Source: Lepeophtheirus salmonis (taxonomy: Eukaryota; Arthropoda; Copepoda; Siphonostomatoida; Caligidae). Taken from it: a stretch of DNA of 64,000 nucleotides. Below, piece after piece: positions 35,405 through 47,910 of the stretch (positions are counted from its first letter, which is position 1; every line of letters starts with the position of its first letter). The stretch is from contig NC_052135.2 of assembly GCF_016086655.4 (NCBI RefSeq), positions 50,207,671 through 50,271,670 of the forward strand, read 5' to 3'. The position numbers and the translations under genes are program-made. Under the pieces are notes generated by a model. The model did not search any database. It was not told the DNA's origin and was given only the letters and a program-made list of their open reading frames with translations.

Positions 35405-35700
35405 TATGTTGTAACACATGGGCTCAAAAGTCCCAGGCATCAAAATTAGATGCTGCCATTTATTTTTATTCACCTATTTTACAGTTAGTGCTAATCTTCA
35501 AAAGACACTCTCAAAAATTCATGAAAATTTCTTCTTTAGTTTGTAAGTTATTGTGCTAAGTGTAACGCTATTTTTGTTATTTCTAAAACAATGGATTGAA
35601 AACAATTTTGCGTTTTAATTTTACACTGTTTCTTGATAAATTAATTTTTTTGTTCAAGCAAAGCAACGGCATGAATAGTTTGCTGGGATCTCTGCCCTAT
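35405..35700 (+). pseudogene. Mariner 5' end with transposase N-terminus (SETMAR-like)
   Basis: A possible terminus (CATGGGCTCAAAAGTCCCAG at 35419-35438) is followed at 35591 by ATGGATTGAAAACAATTTTG. Apart from a TGA at codon 3, where Trp is expected, this reads MD-KQFCVLILHCFLIN. It is the start of SETMAR/Hsmar-like transposases, in which a MxxKxxxRVLIxHxF beginning is common. Similarity fades after about 30 codons. The call rests on this short block and on the terminus, so it is moderate. Confidence 0.5.
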
Positions 35701-38700
35701 AAAGTGAATAATAAAAAAATAATACAAATTTAAGATAATTCAATTTTGAACTAAATATTTTCTTTCAGTAAATTTTTTTAACTAATGCTTTATTTTTGCT
35801 AAACACGCTCGTTGCTACATTGTTAGATCAAATTGTCACATAGTTCAAAGATTTTAAGAGCATATTGAAAAGTAAATTCGTCTGCCAAAATTTGGTTTAT
35901 TAAAATACAGTAGAGGAAATAATATTTAATGCTAATTTTGTAAGTTTGCCCACTGATAAAGTCATTTTCTTTTATGTTCCTTTAATTGGGAAGATGGAGT
36001 TGCACGGAAAAATTGTCTTGAATTGTCTCCAGTTTCTAATTGAGTTTTATATGCCTCCCCTAGAGATTGAAATATGTGTAAGCCAATGCTTGAGTCTGGA
36101 CTGGTGTCTTTTTTAATGTTTACAAGACGTATATTGATGACTCGAACTTGACTCAGAATATATAAACTCGCCTTTATTTCTGTTATAAGCAGTATTATTC
36201 AACAAAAATACGAAAAAGAAATATTTATTGAAAAAGTTACTTAATGGTTTCAGAGTAAACCGCTTAATTAGACTCTTATCAATACGGACTTTTTGAACGC
36301 CTTATGATACAATACTAAAAATGTGGTTATTTCTAAATTATTACTTTCAAGTAAATTTCCTGTACAAACCTGCAAATTTGTATAGTTTTCTATATACTTC
36401 CCACCCCCTTCTTTTCATTATTTGAATTTGTCTGAACGACGTAGTCTATTCTTACTATTTTATTGATTTGTAACCGTAATTTTGTCTCCAAAAATAAGTT
36501 CAAATAAGCCATATTATACATATTATTAATTATGCATAGGGATCGGTTGAATCAGCATTATTGAGGCAATTTGGATACTTCAAAATAGGTCGATTCCGAT
36601 TCATTATCACACCCCTAATAAATATAAGTACATGGAAGGCAAGATATTTCATATGTCAGCTGCATTAAATATAATACTTTAATGTCTATTTATATCCAAT
36701 CAGTCAAACTCCATCAGATAAATAAGTGGGAAAAAAGGGATTTCTAAATGTTGAAAGCCTCTGGTATGACATAAATTCAACTCTGTAGTACTGAAAGCAT
36801 CTTAAATGCTGAATTAATTGAGTTTTCTGTGAAGCATGTAAACAACTTATCTGACATTGTTGCAGTTAGAGACATAAATTTAGGACTGTTTAATTTTTTT
36901 TACGGATTTTGAAAAAAAAATTGATTTACATCAACCCCTAAACAAAAAATTTCGTAATTGGTTTCATTTTAACTTTAATCTACATCATTGTTTTAATGAA
37001 CTAATGATGATGAACATCGCTTGTTAGATGGCATATGAAGTTTTACACTTACTTATTTCGAGGAAACCCCCATGTAGCTTTTGGTACACAGACTAAAACC
37101 CATTAAATAACAATCACGATTTCACTGCAACTAAATCTTATTTCACGGTACAATTATTTTCTTTCTAAATGGATGTAGAAGACTTTAGACCAGACAAAAA
37201 AAACTTTTCTTATAATAGGTATGCATTACATCATAAACAATATTAGTTTGTAAGTTCACTGAAAAACCGACACATTATCAAGCAGATTTTAATAAGTTCC
37301 GTAAGTTATATAAAAAAAAATTCTTCCTATTCCTAGAAAACTACCAGAAATGGGATTATACCAATCAACATTTTTAGTTTTGACCATTTTAATATAAATT
37401 TAATTACAAATTAAGCTTTTTAATTAAATTTGCGACAAATTCTATTAGCTTCGGAAAAAATCTGAGAATTATTAATCTTTTATTTTTTTTGAGATTTGAG
37501 TAATACAATAATACACTAATATCTGTATTATCAAGAATAAATTCACTTAATAACTAAATGTAATCAGTTGTAATTTATATGAACACACATTTATATTTTC
37601 ACTTTTTCTAAAAAAATATCATGTCATGTTTGACTCCCCTTTTAACAAATATTAATTATAGTGATTAAATTACATGATTTCATTATTTGATTCAAAATTG
37701 ACAAAAGTTAATTAAAATTACAAATTGAAAACATTTTTTCATATATGTACATAATTTGTCCTTGTAGAAAATAGATTCAACGAATATAAACTCTACAAAC
37801 AAAATAAAGTTTTATTAAGGAAAGGTTAATTAATAGAAATGAAATAAATCAAGAAATATTCAAGACATGGAAAGCACACTCTTTTATCCTTTTCATTTTT
37901 TGACCAATTAAATACATTATAAATACTTTTAGAAATTAAAATAATCTTTTTATGAAGTAGTTTCCAGATAGTACAAGATAAATAGATAGGTATAAGTTTA
38001 ATAAACATAATTGAGCTGATTCTGATTCTTCAAAAAAGACAGTTCTTACTGATTGCGATACCTCGGTACATTATTATTTTTAATGTATTTTTTTAAATAT
38101 AATACAGCTTGCAATACACGATTTTATAATTGCAGTTCCCTTTACAATTTAATCACTACTCCACTCTTTCCAAAAATAGTTTGTAATAGTATAAGTACTC
38201 GTTTCATGCTCTAGCATTCCTTGAATAATTATGTATGGAGAATATTTAAAGAATTCTCCGTGAAGAGCATCAAAGAGGAGGAGGGGATGCAATGAGGTCC
38301 CAAGGGACTCTTTCTATAACTATTTGTATACTTACACTATATGTGCTTTTATAGTAATTATTCTACATTTTTTGTTCTTAAATTTTATGGGATAAAGTTT
38401 TTTGTTCGCTTAGAACTATACTAACATAAAACGCTTTTCAGAATAAAGGATTCATAAAAATATTGTATAAGGTACATGGTATTCGCAAGTATTATTTAAT
38501 TACTCATAAATATGTCCATAAAAATATTTTTACTCTTTTAGAAAAAAGCTTTTTTAGCACTTTCTATTTCATTAAAGAAACTCTTTTTTAAATGAAATAG
38601 ATTCTTTTGAGACAAACCATTTAGAATTTCTTCTTTTTAATTAAACGATAATATAAAATGTTTATAGGAGAAAAAATAATGGCTCCTGAGGTTATAAATA

Positions 38701-39830
38701 TGTGTAAGAATTTCTTTTTATAGTTACATATATTATGTATATATATCTACAATCTACATACGACAAGGTCACCTTGATTTATTGTGTTTAAGAAAGATTC
38801 TTCTATTGTCCCCCTTTTGCCCAACAAAAAATAAACATATAAATCCTTTCAGTCTATAAATTATTGGTTGTATAAAATAAATTGTTACATACATACAAAG
38901 ATATAGTTTATAAGAACATAAATATGTATGTTTGTACCACCGAAAAAAATGTAAATATTTTGTGTAGTGGATCGTAATATGTAATTTATATTTTTTTATC
39001 TACATATTTATCATGTTGTATTGTGTAAAAGTTGTCAAGATGGAATTGGGACGTCTTATTTGCTTACTAGAAGTAGTACCCACCCTTTTCTGGAGTAATT
39101 AGACTTAAGCAAATTTTGATTTAATAATATAGAATATATCTCCCCAATAAATCGTCAGTGTGACTCTCTCTTCTTCATATACACACTTGTAAAAAACTGC
39201 TCAATACTTATATTAATTCATATGACTTGTTCTCTCCTCATAAATGAAAGATGGAAACAATTCGTATGTTATACATGCAAATTCCTGCAATATTTAATTA
39301 ATAGAGCTACAATTTTACATCAGAGAGTCCTATATATAATTCACCCAGTATACACGTTCTATACTAGCTAAATATCATTAATATGATTAAATTGCTATTT
39401 CTTAGCTCAACATTTGTTGGCAATATTCATAGCAGAGCACTACATACAATGCACTCAATGACTTGTTTTCAATTTCCGCACAGACAAATAAACTATGCTT
39501 ATTAAATATATGGCGGTAAAAAAACCCCCAAAATTAACATTTCTGCACGGACAATTTGATGAATGTTGGAGAGGAGAAAAACTTATCTGGCATTACCTTT
39601 CAAAAGTAAAAAGGGAATAAACGCAAAAGCCCCATTCCGTATTTGTGAGCGAATTTTTTGTTGTTGGCAATCGCAAACTGTCTTCTGTTATCATAATTAT
39701 TTCATTCTTGAAGAGATAAAACCAAAGTATAAAGTTTAACTACGAACTTGTATGCTCATAAATGACGGAGAATAACGCTGAGAAGCTATTTGGAAATTAT
39801 AAGTGTAAGTCCCTTATTAGAATAGAGTAG
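35701..39830. other. Long AT-rich spacer
   Basis: No gene was recognised. Small points: a CGATTCCGATTCATTATCAC stretch at 36591-36610 followed by ACCCCTA, resembling a repeat end, and a purine patch at 38270-38310. The open frames in this stretch have the amino-acid bias of AT-rich noncoding DNA. Confidence 0.5.
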
Positions 39831-39831
39831 A

Positions 39832-39960
39832 ATTGAGAATTGACAACGGGGTAATTCCTGCTTATATCCTTACTAGATACGGAGTTACATTTATATATTT
39901 TTTGTTCCAATCATAGCTGTTTAATGCTAGTCATATGATACGTCATTACAGCTAAACTGC
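39832..39960 (+). repeat. Dispersed repeat R1-associated unit, local copy A
   Basis: It aligns with 40030-40165: CTTACTAGATACGGAGT, then ATCATAGCTGTTTAATGCTA, then CGTCATTACAGCTAAACTG. It is a locally duplicated, diverged unit. Confidence 0.6.
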
Positions 39961-40029
39961 ATTTGTGTTTTGTTTTTGTGTTTGCAATCAATAATTTTTT
40001 TTTCAACAATTTTCTTGTTGGAAACAGAG

Positions 40030-40215
40030 ATGAATTAAGGGTTGACATTGAAGTACTTCCATTTTATGCCCTTGCTAGATACAGAGCGCGATTTATGAAT
40101 ATATCCTTTATATCATAGCTATTAGATGCTAGTCTATTGAAACTTCATGACAGCTAAGCTGTTCTCCTTTTAAAGAATCTTTAAATTGTTAGAGTTACCA
40201 GGTTCATTTTTTATT
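40030..40215 (+). repeat. Dispersed repeat R1, copy 3 (longest), local copy B
   Basis: It contains CTTGCTAGATACAGAGC, ATCATAGCTATTAGATGCTA, then CATGACAGCTAAGCTGTTCT, whose ACAGCTAAGCTGT is a short palindrome, then GTTACCAGGTTCATTTTTTA. The second half matches R1 at 12600-12680 and 17087-17170. Confidence 0.65.
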
Positions 40216-41240
40216 ATTCTACATAATGAAAATACTTACGATTTACAAATCTATGTATAACCTCCTGATAGTCATATTCGTTCTGTGTGCCCAAATTTTA
40301 TATGGTATATTTGGCTTCTACTCAAAAAATATACAAAATGGCTTTGAGCGTACTTTTATAAAAAAGTATTTACCTTTTCTCCTTTTTTCCCTTATACATA
40401 CATAAAGCTGTACAATATATAAATACCAAATTGTATTTAAGCTTTAAAAAGAGTCCATTTGTGGTGCTTTTTTTACCTGTCTTTTATGTAAAATAAAAAA
40501 AAAAGGCTTAAAATTTGTTTATGCTACGTATAAGAACTCTACTTTTCTTCAAAAAGTAAATAAGTATATTTAATAAAAAAAGTTGACACAAAGTATGAAG
40601 AAATTCTCAGATTATAAACTTAACTTTTTAGTCTGCAAATCCCCATTCAAGTAAATAGTATATAAGTTAACCACATAAAATTACAAATAAAAAATGTTGT
40701 ATTTGTCTTTTCAATTGGTGTATCAAATACTATATTATAATAAAAAAATATATGTTACTCAAATAGAGGGTGCTTTCAATGATGTCCTCATTGAGTGTCA
40801 TTATTTTGTTTACTCAACTTCAAATAAATTTATTATGTAAAATTATGTCCATAAGATTTATAATAAATTTGATGGTCTTTTGTGTTGTATAGCTTTTGCT
40901 GTCTATTAATTTTTAAGTCAATGTGAATTTTAACGTCGTCTTTACTTTTAGACAGAATCGTGGGAGTTCATTGAATAAGTTTGCCAGCACGTCATACTTT
41001 CACTAAATTAAATACAGCAACAGTGGACTTTTGAAATTCAATTATTACAATTCACTGAGTGCAAAGAAGCTATGCTTCGCAAAGCAAAAAACACGCTTTT
41101 TGGTACAAGGAGAAGGATGTCGTCTCAATTGATAAAAACTACTCAAGTAAGTTTCCACTTAGGATTATACAATAATTAAAGTTTGTACTGTTTGTATATT
41201 TGTATCTGCAATCACTATATTTAGACGTAACATTGGACCA
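40216..41240. other. AT-rich spacer
   Basis: No gene or repeat boundary was recognised. Confidence 0.5.
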
Positions 41241-41545
41241 CAATTTTAGGGAGTGCAAAAGTTAAGAGAAAGCGAAGGAAGTCTTGGAGGGGAGTATTCT
41301 CCGAAATATTAGGAGAGTACCAACGCAACACGAACTACTCTGCGGCTTCTTCCCAGAGAGCCAAAATGTGGCTTTAAGGATAGTGCCCAAAGCAGTCCAA
41401 ATTTTCTGACGATGGTGTTGAAAAGGGCATCCCTGGGATGTTATATCGCAAGAACAGTGGTATAGGTCGCAATAAGTGAATTTAATTTTAAAGAAATACA
41501 TTGCCGGGGAAAGTATTGAGATTCATGCAGTGTTTGTTTTTATAA
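41241..41545 (+). repeat. Dispersed repeat R2, copy 1
   Basis: It shares a series of blocks with the minus strand of 44130-44402: GGGTATTCTCC-like (GGAGTATTCTCCGAAATATT here), GAGTACCAAC, ACTACTCTGCGGCTTCT, CCAAAATGTGGCTTTAA, TTCTGACGATGGTG, and GGGGAAAGTATTGAGATTCA. A coding reading SWRGVFSEILGEYQ is possible in both copies, so the repeat may derive from an ORF, but I do not recognise it. Confidence 0.7.
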
Positions 41546-44129
41546 AAGAATCATTTTAGTAATTAATCCATCGGGACATTTTTTTTTAAATAGACACAAC
41601 TTTGAGTCTATGAATTGAATTTTCAAATATTGTATTATTCCTAGTGTGGTTTTTATTTATTTTAAGGGGCTTTAATTAATTAATTTATGTATTCATTATT
41701 GATATATGTTACATTTTTTTTTCTATTAATCAATTAACAGTGATATTGGTGTGAAAAAAGAGAAAAAGGAAGAAAAAAATGAAATTCTTAAGCAATAAAC
41801 GCAAATCAGCCAAATTTGATAGATTCTTTTTTAGAAAAAGTACATGAGAGACGTCCGTCTGAACTAATACACCTTATTTAGTATTTCTATGGTATTGAAT
41901 ATTTGACCAAAACATAAAAAGGATGATTTTTATGTTGACATAAATAAAACAAAACTTGTAAGGCTTGCAATTTGGTAAATGAGAAGATTTTTTCAAGTGA
42001 AAAGCGTCTTGTAATCAAGAATTAACGGAAACTGTAGTTGTTCAAGCACAAATTTCTAGTTCAAAACTAAACTTATTGAGTTAAAATAAATTAATTATAA
42101 GATAAAAAACTGATGTTCAAGTAAATGGTAAATGGTTTTGTAGTGATTATCTGCAAAAAAAGCTTATGCTTTGTTTGACCAAACTGGGGTTTGAATGAAG
42201 GTAAAGTACTTGTACATTTATGAAAGGCATTCTTAACTATTCTGCCATCTTCTACTAAACCAAAATGCAGTTTTCAATGTTTGGACTTTTGACTACTAAG
42301 CTTGGCAATTAATAAGGAGATAATACTCTTCATGCTTTTCAATTATTACAAACAAATCAAATTTTAAAGTATCTGAAAACATATATGTGATACTTATTTC
42401 TGTGAATAATTTTCCGGATAATTCCCTGAATTTTTTTGAACATTATTAATATTATCGATTCCTGCTAATCCCAAAAAGATCAATAACTTATCATCAGTAA
42501 TAAATGTATCTTTATAATAATTTTCGGTTTCTTGAGCTAATGAAATTTATGTCACACTAGTTCTTCTTCATAATATTTATTATGTTCACCCTGTAGTTTA
42601 ACTGTAATGGTTCATGGTAGATACTAGAAAAAGTTGTAGTGTTTTACTTAATGAAATATGATTTCCTCCGGCCTCATCTCTCAGTCCACAGATCGACTAC
42701 GAGCCCCCCCCGTAATACTTCCTCAGAGAATAACTCAAACTCATAACCTCCTCCACATAATGAGACTTTCCATTTACTTTCCAGATCCTCTAATGTTTTG
42801 AATTATAAGGAAGTTGTATGATTCTAAATTGTATTAGAAAATAAATAGTCTTAACATTAAGAGTATAAATAATAAAATTAAGGGAAAATCTCTGTAATAC
42901 AATTATTTTTCTATCAAATGAAAACACAATTTATAATATGTATTTACTAAAACTACAACCAAGCCATCTACATGAAGGATTACTAAAGGGGAGAAAAAGG
43001 TCAACAATTCCTTTCCATAAAGTAATGATTTTTACTTAAGTATATAAAATATCTTTTTTTTTCGTGTGTGTGTGTTTGATATATTATGAAATGACGTAGG
43101 TCAATGGAAAACGCTCTCAAGAGAAATAATTTTTATAAACTCAATTTGAACTTTTTCGATACTACATAGTTCAAAGAGAAAAAAATATACTTAATCTGTA
43201 GCAATGAAAATGTTGTGTATTTTTGTCATGTTAAAAAAACATTCGAAAATCAACATGGTAACCCTGAAATTTGAAGAATGCTATGGAATAGATTATCTCA
43301 ATCAATTGTGACAAATGAGGATGGAAAAAGGAAATAAAGAAGGACAATCGCATTTCCTTTTCATTCTACTTTGAGTCCAACAAGGACGGACAATAATATT
43401 CCACAACAAATCTGCAAGGTTACTTCCCGTCTTTTATGATCACACATGAATATAAAGTGAGGATTTGAATATAATTGAATCTATTTAGGAATGGATGTTC
43501 ACTACTCAATTGCTAAGGAAAAGAAAATTCATTTTTAGATTATCAATTTCTAAAAATGGAGCAGCTAAAAAATTAGGACGACTTACGTCACTGTTTATCA
43601 ATATTGACTTACAGATATTTTATGAGTCAGACAGCGTAATTGTAAAATTAATATTTTAACTGACACTTAACCTGTGCAATTTTTCGTTAAATCTTGATCA
43701 TGTCTTATTTAGAATTTATTCGTAAATTTAGCCATTTTAATCAAAGTTTAGTACATTTCATTAACCAAATAAAGAAATTTGCAACAAAACGTTTTTGTTC
43801 ATATGTTATATGTACATGTAAGGTAGGTAAATTACTTGTGTAAATTGCGAAAAAAATAATTATTTTAAATTATGATCATGAATTTTTTTAATAAAATGGA
43901 ATATTTTAAAACTTTTTTCACTTCAATATTAGTGGTAAATGATAAATGTAAAAAAATACAACTAATTACAAGCAATAATGCACACACACAATAAACATAT
44001 TAAAGTCTGTTCAAACAATTAAAAACCACACTAGGAACAATAAAATATTTAGAAATTCAATTTATAGATTCAAGGTTTTCGTTGATTTAAAAGAATATTC
44101 CGAAAATTTAGTTTGTAAAATAATTGTAT
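41546..44129. other. Spacer with one GC-richer patch
   Basis: Bases 42655-42795 are markedly GC-richer, include a run of eight C (42704-42711), and on the minus strand read LCGGGYEFELFSEEVLRGGL without a family match. A TG run lies at 43063-43076. The rest is AT-rich, with no gene seen. Confidence 0.45.
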
Positions 44130-44402
44130 AAATAAACAATAGTGAAACTTATATAAACACACGCTTCATAAATCTCAATACTTTCCCCCCATAAAGGACT
44201 TTTTTTAACTAAATTGACCCATTGTGACCTGGGCCACTTTTCTTTTCTTACCTCTTCACCACCATCGTTTGAAACTATGACAGTGCTTTGGAAGCTATCT
44301 TTAAGCCACATTGGGGCTGTCTGGTCAGAAGCCGTATAGTTCCTCCTGAGTTGGTGCTCTCTTAATATTTTGGAGAATACCCTCCACCAGGACTCCAACC
44401 CT
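44130..44402 (-). repeat. Dispersed repeat R2, copy 2 (inverted relative to copy 1)
   Basis: On the minus strand it carries GGAGGGTATTCTCCAAAATA, GAGCACCAACTCAG, CTATACGGCTTCT, CCCCAATGTGGCTTAAAG, CAAACGATGGTGGTGAAGAG and GGGGAAAGTATTGAGATTTA. One open frame (44398-44108) covers the unit: SWWRVFSKILREHQ, then NDGGEEVRKEKWPRSQW, then VKKSPLWGESIEIYE. The family is unknown. Confidence 0.7.
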
Positions 44403-46145
44403 TTTATCTATTCTTTAGAGCAACTTTATCTCACCAATTAAAGTAACATTTAAAAAAATCATACTATTATAAAATTTATAAACATGCAAGGTATTATGTA
44501 ATTATCTCAAAAAATATGTACAATATGGCCATACAACAAAAATAATCAACTATTTATAGAAATAATATGACGTTCTATTTCTTTTTTTCCATCTATATTT
44601 AAATAGAAAACAAAGGCATAAGCATACCTACAAAAAAACAACAACGAAGAAATTCGGGAAGAAAACTCTTACATCAAAGCATTTCTTTGCATCAATAATT
44701 TAAAGATATATACATATAATGGCCATTTTTATAGCTAAATAAAGAAAGAAGAGGGGAAAACAGACGAAAACAAAGAGATTTCTAATTTTCTGTTTCTTTT
44801 ATCATTCCGCTTTCTCTAGTACAAAATGGACGATAAAAACTCATCAAAGAAAAATAAAGTTTTTTGACTCCTTGTTTCATGTTTCTCTTTAAAATATCAA
44901 ATTTGGATATAAATAAATAAAAATCTTGGAATTGTTGATCAAACACTAAATTTTGACAAATAAAATACTTATTTTTGGAGAAAGAGAGGATATCAATATT
45001 TGAACATTTCATAAGTAAATAAACCCACTGAACTTTCTAAAAGAAATAACTTACCTTTGTAGATAAAGAAATTAACATAGATATGTATACATTAAATATG
45101 TACTAATTTTTTGAATCGTTTCTACTTTGATAATATTTGAATAATTAAGACTGGTTTCTACGTCTCAGTCAGCATATATTATCATGTCAAGTCAAGTCAA
45201 CATGAAAAGTTTAAAATAGAAGCATTGACAGCAAAAATACAGTCAGACAAGTATGGAGCAAGGACTAATACAAAATGATGGAGAATATGGTCAAGAGATC
45301 AATATTAAGGATGGATAGTTTGGGTGAGAATGGGATTCTGGCTGAATATATATAAAGACGTGTTGAAATTTGTGTATTGAATTTATTTTTATTTGGTTAC
45401 AGTTTTTTTTGTTTTTTTTTAAATTGTGATCATATTAACATTTTTATTAATTAAAGTACTGTTGGATGATTTAAGTATTGCTTTTAATTTATTATTTGTA
45501 TTTTACATGACTAATTTTGGATTAGGTAAAAATCAAAACAAAAAACTCATATTTTCCTGTCTTTCAAGCTTTCTTCTACTTTTAAAATATAAAGCTTCTA
45601 TACTGTTTAAGCTGAAGGAGCATATTTTGCTTCTTCCTTCAGTTTACGACTTGTTAGTGAGTAGAAATGATTTGGCAATTCTATAACGTAGTCATTTTTG
45701 TTTTGTTGTAGTACATGCATTTTGAAGTATAATATTGGCACTGAGCGTTTTCTTGGAGATACCTATTATGGGTAATATTTTTATTGATATCTTCCAATGT
45801 ACTGTAAGCAGGCGTTGATGCTCCTATTGTAGCTTTCTTTGATCATTTTCTAAAAATATTCCTGTCAAATTAATAAAAAAATTCCTTAACAAAGCTTCCT
45901 GTCTCTAATTTATGTGATTCTTTCCCCACCATTATTTGGTAAGCTGAATAAAAATTGTCCCCATTTCGGTGTCCTTAATTATTTTTATAGATTTAAGTTC
46001 GATTTGTATTTTACCAGTAGCAATGTGACAACCGTAGGAAAAGTTAATCCTGGTTCGATTATATTTTACTCCAGTCAACACCATATAATTATATTTTTTA
46101 TCCCATTTCAATAAAATGGGGGCTAACTGATTTTTTTGACCTTTA
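44403..46145. other. AT-rich spacer
   Basis: Open frames at 44782-45012, 45426-45686 and 45914-46114 match nothing known to me. The last lies next to the mariner relic at 46150 and may include its decayed 3' end. Confidence 0.45.
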
Positions 46146-46149
46146 GAAA

Positions 46150-46612
46150 CAGGACAATTATTTTTAAAACCCCAAAATTTATACAAAAGTTGTTGTCCAT
46201 GATGCCTAATACCTCAAGAATGGAAGCCCGCACAGATTCAATAGTTTTATGGGCACGTTTATTGGACTCTCTCTTCAAGACGCCCCACAGATAGTGGTCC
46301 AGGGGGTTCAGATATGGCGAGCTATTACGCCACTTTTCCTTTCCCCAAAATATGAACGTCTTAAAAATATTGTTTTTTGCAGAATCAACATGAATCCAAT
46401 TAACCTTTTTAGACAGACTTCAAAAATTTAGAATTTTAACATGGCACTTGATCTGTTAATATCAATTTAAGCTTTGTGGTATTATTATCCATGGAGTTAA
46501 TTTCCCCGTTGTGCGTCTGTCCGGTACACAATAATGGCCACACGACATTCGATCTCAGGGTTCCTCAGACATTAAAGTATAAGCTTTTTCCTAATTTAAA
46601 ATCCCCACCCTG
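46150..46612 (-). mobile_element. Internally deleted mariner with one recognisable terminus
   Basis: The high-coordinate end, read on the minus strand, is CAGGGTGGGGATTTTAAATT with TA outside (46613-46614), a typical mariner terminus. Near 46350-46190 an unbroken stretch reads SSPYLNPLDHYLWGVLKRES, then NKRAHKTIESVRASILEVLG and IMDN, the region around and after the third catalytic Asp. The catalytic residue is changed: SPD has become SPY. The frame between terminus and this block is too short for a whole transposase, so the middle is deleted. The second TIR was not found at the low-coordinate end. Confidence 0.75.
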
Positions 46613-46614
46613 TA

Positions 46615-47534
46615 TCTGTGTCAGTCCTTGTTGGACTCAGAGAATTGAGATCGGAGAGTTCATATTATGGAGTGGTATTGGTATTTATTTTCTTCTTCTC
46701 ATAACCGCTTGCACCTAATTGATGTATTGTTATTATAATTTAGCGATCTTTTAATCAAATGTATGTTTTGTACATTACAAATAATAATGGTTATCACGTG
46801 TCAATATACTTATTTAACCACATAAATTGAGGTAAAGAAGAAGCTTTAGACTTGATGGGACAAACAATATATAAACAACTGAAATTGTATTATAAAAGAT
46901 GCAGATCCATAAAAATATTTTACAATCTAGGTCACACATTGACAACCGCTTGTAAGGGCTTTTGGCTGAGTCTTTAGATACTCTTTTATTATCTAGGTAT
47001 ATCCCAAAATATATACATTACACAATACTTCATTTTTTATACTACCAATTTTATGCCTCAATGATTTCTCATCCTTTTATAAAAGGAAAAAAAAATATTA
47101 GAGTGAGACTATATTTTATAAATTGGTGGCAATTTCTGACAAATTCAAAATATTTTCCTTGTATAAGTTTTGCTTTTATTTTATTACTATCACGTATTTG
47201 CATTGATATACTTTATATTATTAAAAATTATACAAAAAATTCGCCAAATAAAGAAAACTCATGAAAAAAAACTTATAATGTCAATGAAATATGAATTTGG
47301 GATAAAAATTTCAACCTTCTAATACTTGCCTTGGATGGTATCTTGCCTTACAGACTAAAATATGGTGTTATAACTTTAGTGTAGAGAAAATAGTGGCTTT
47401 GATAAAATTATATCAGCTGCAAGTAAGCAAGACAAATCCTACTCTTTATGAAATGTGTGTCCCTGCGAATCATGAACGAATTTTCCCAAGATACTCTTTA
47501 TCACTATTCTCAAAAAGTACAAGTTATAATATTT
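46615..47534. other. AT-rich spacer
   Basis: The open frame at 46962-47264 is rich in Ile, Phe, Tyr and Lys and has no family match. No repeat boundary was seen. Confidence 0.5.
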
Positions 47535-47910
47535 ATAGTTTTTTTTAACCCTGTATAAACAATTCAATATAAAAGTGGGCACATTTGGGCTCCACCATGG
47601 TATTGGTCCTATACCTGAAAGCATTGCAGGTCTTATTCACGTATTTCTCCGTAGGTCGTCCCACTTCTTCTCCACGGCATCCTTTAGGGTATGCACATTC
47701 ACAAATGACACAGGCCTTCCTCTCGATGGTTAGGAGGTTTGGAGTCTGGTGAGGATAGAGGCAAAAAATACGTAAAGTTGTATTCACACTACTTATGAGT
47801 TTATTTGCCTCATGGATTTCAGACTTCCTTTCAAGTCTCTTGCAGTCGTCCTTCGCCTTTTGAATCTTGGTAATGATACCCTTGCAACTGGGAACAGTGT
47901 GGATGATATT
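47535..47910 (-). pseudogene. Mariner-family transposase, internally deleted relic
   Basis: On the minus strand, an N-terminal piece near 47900-47810 reads VPSCKGIITKIQKAKDDCKR and LERKS, which fits the mariner pattern S...I....K...D..RK. It runs directly into IFCLYPHQTPNLLTIERKAC and then NKTCNAFRYRTNTMVEPK, the region from the third catalytic Asp to the C-terminal helix (typical ..TCNAFRRRVEAMIEA). The Asp position is Asn (PNLLT). The central catalytic domain is absent. No TIRs were assigned. Confidence 0.7.

Noticed and set aside
44108..44398. 96-codon minus-strand frame considered as a host gene
   Set aside because: A second, diverged copy at 41.2-41.5 kb shows it is a dispersed repeat.
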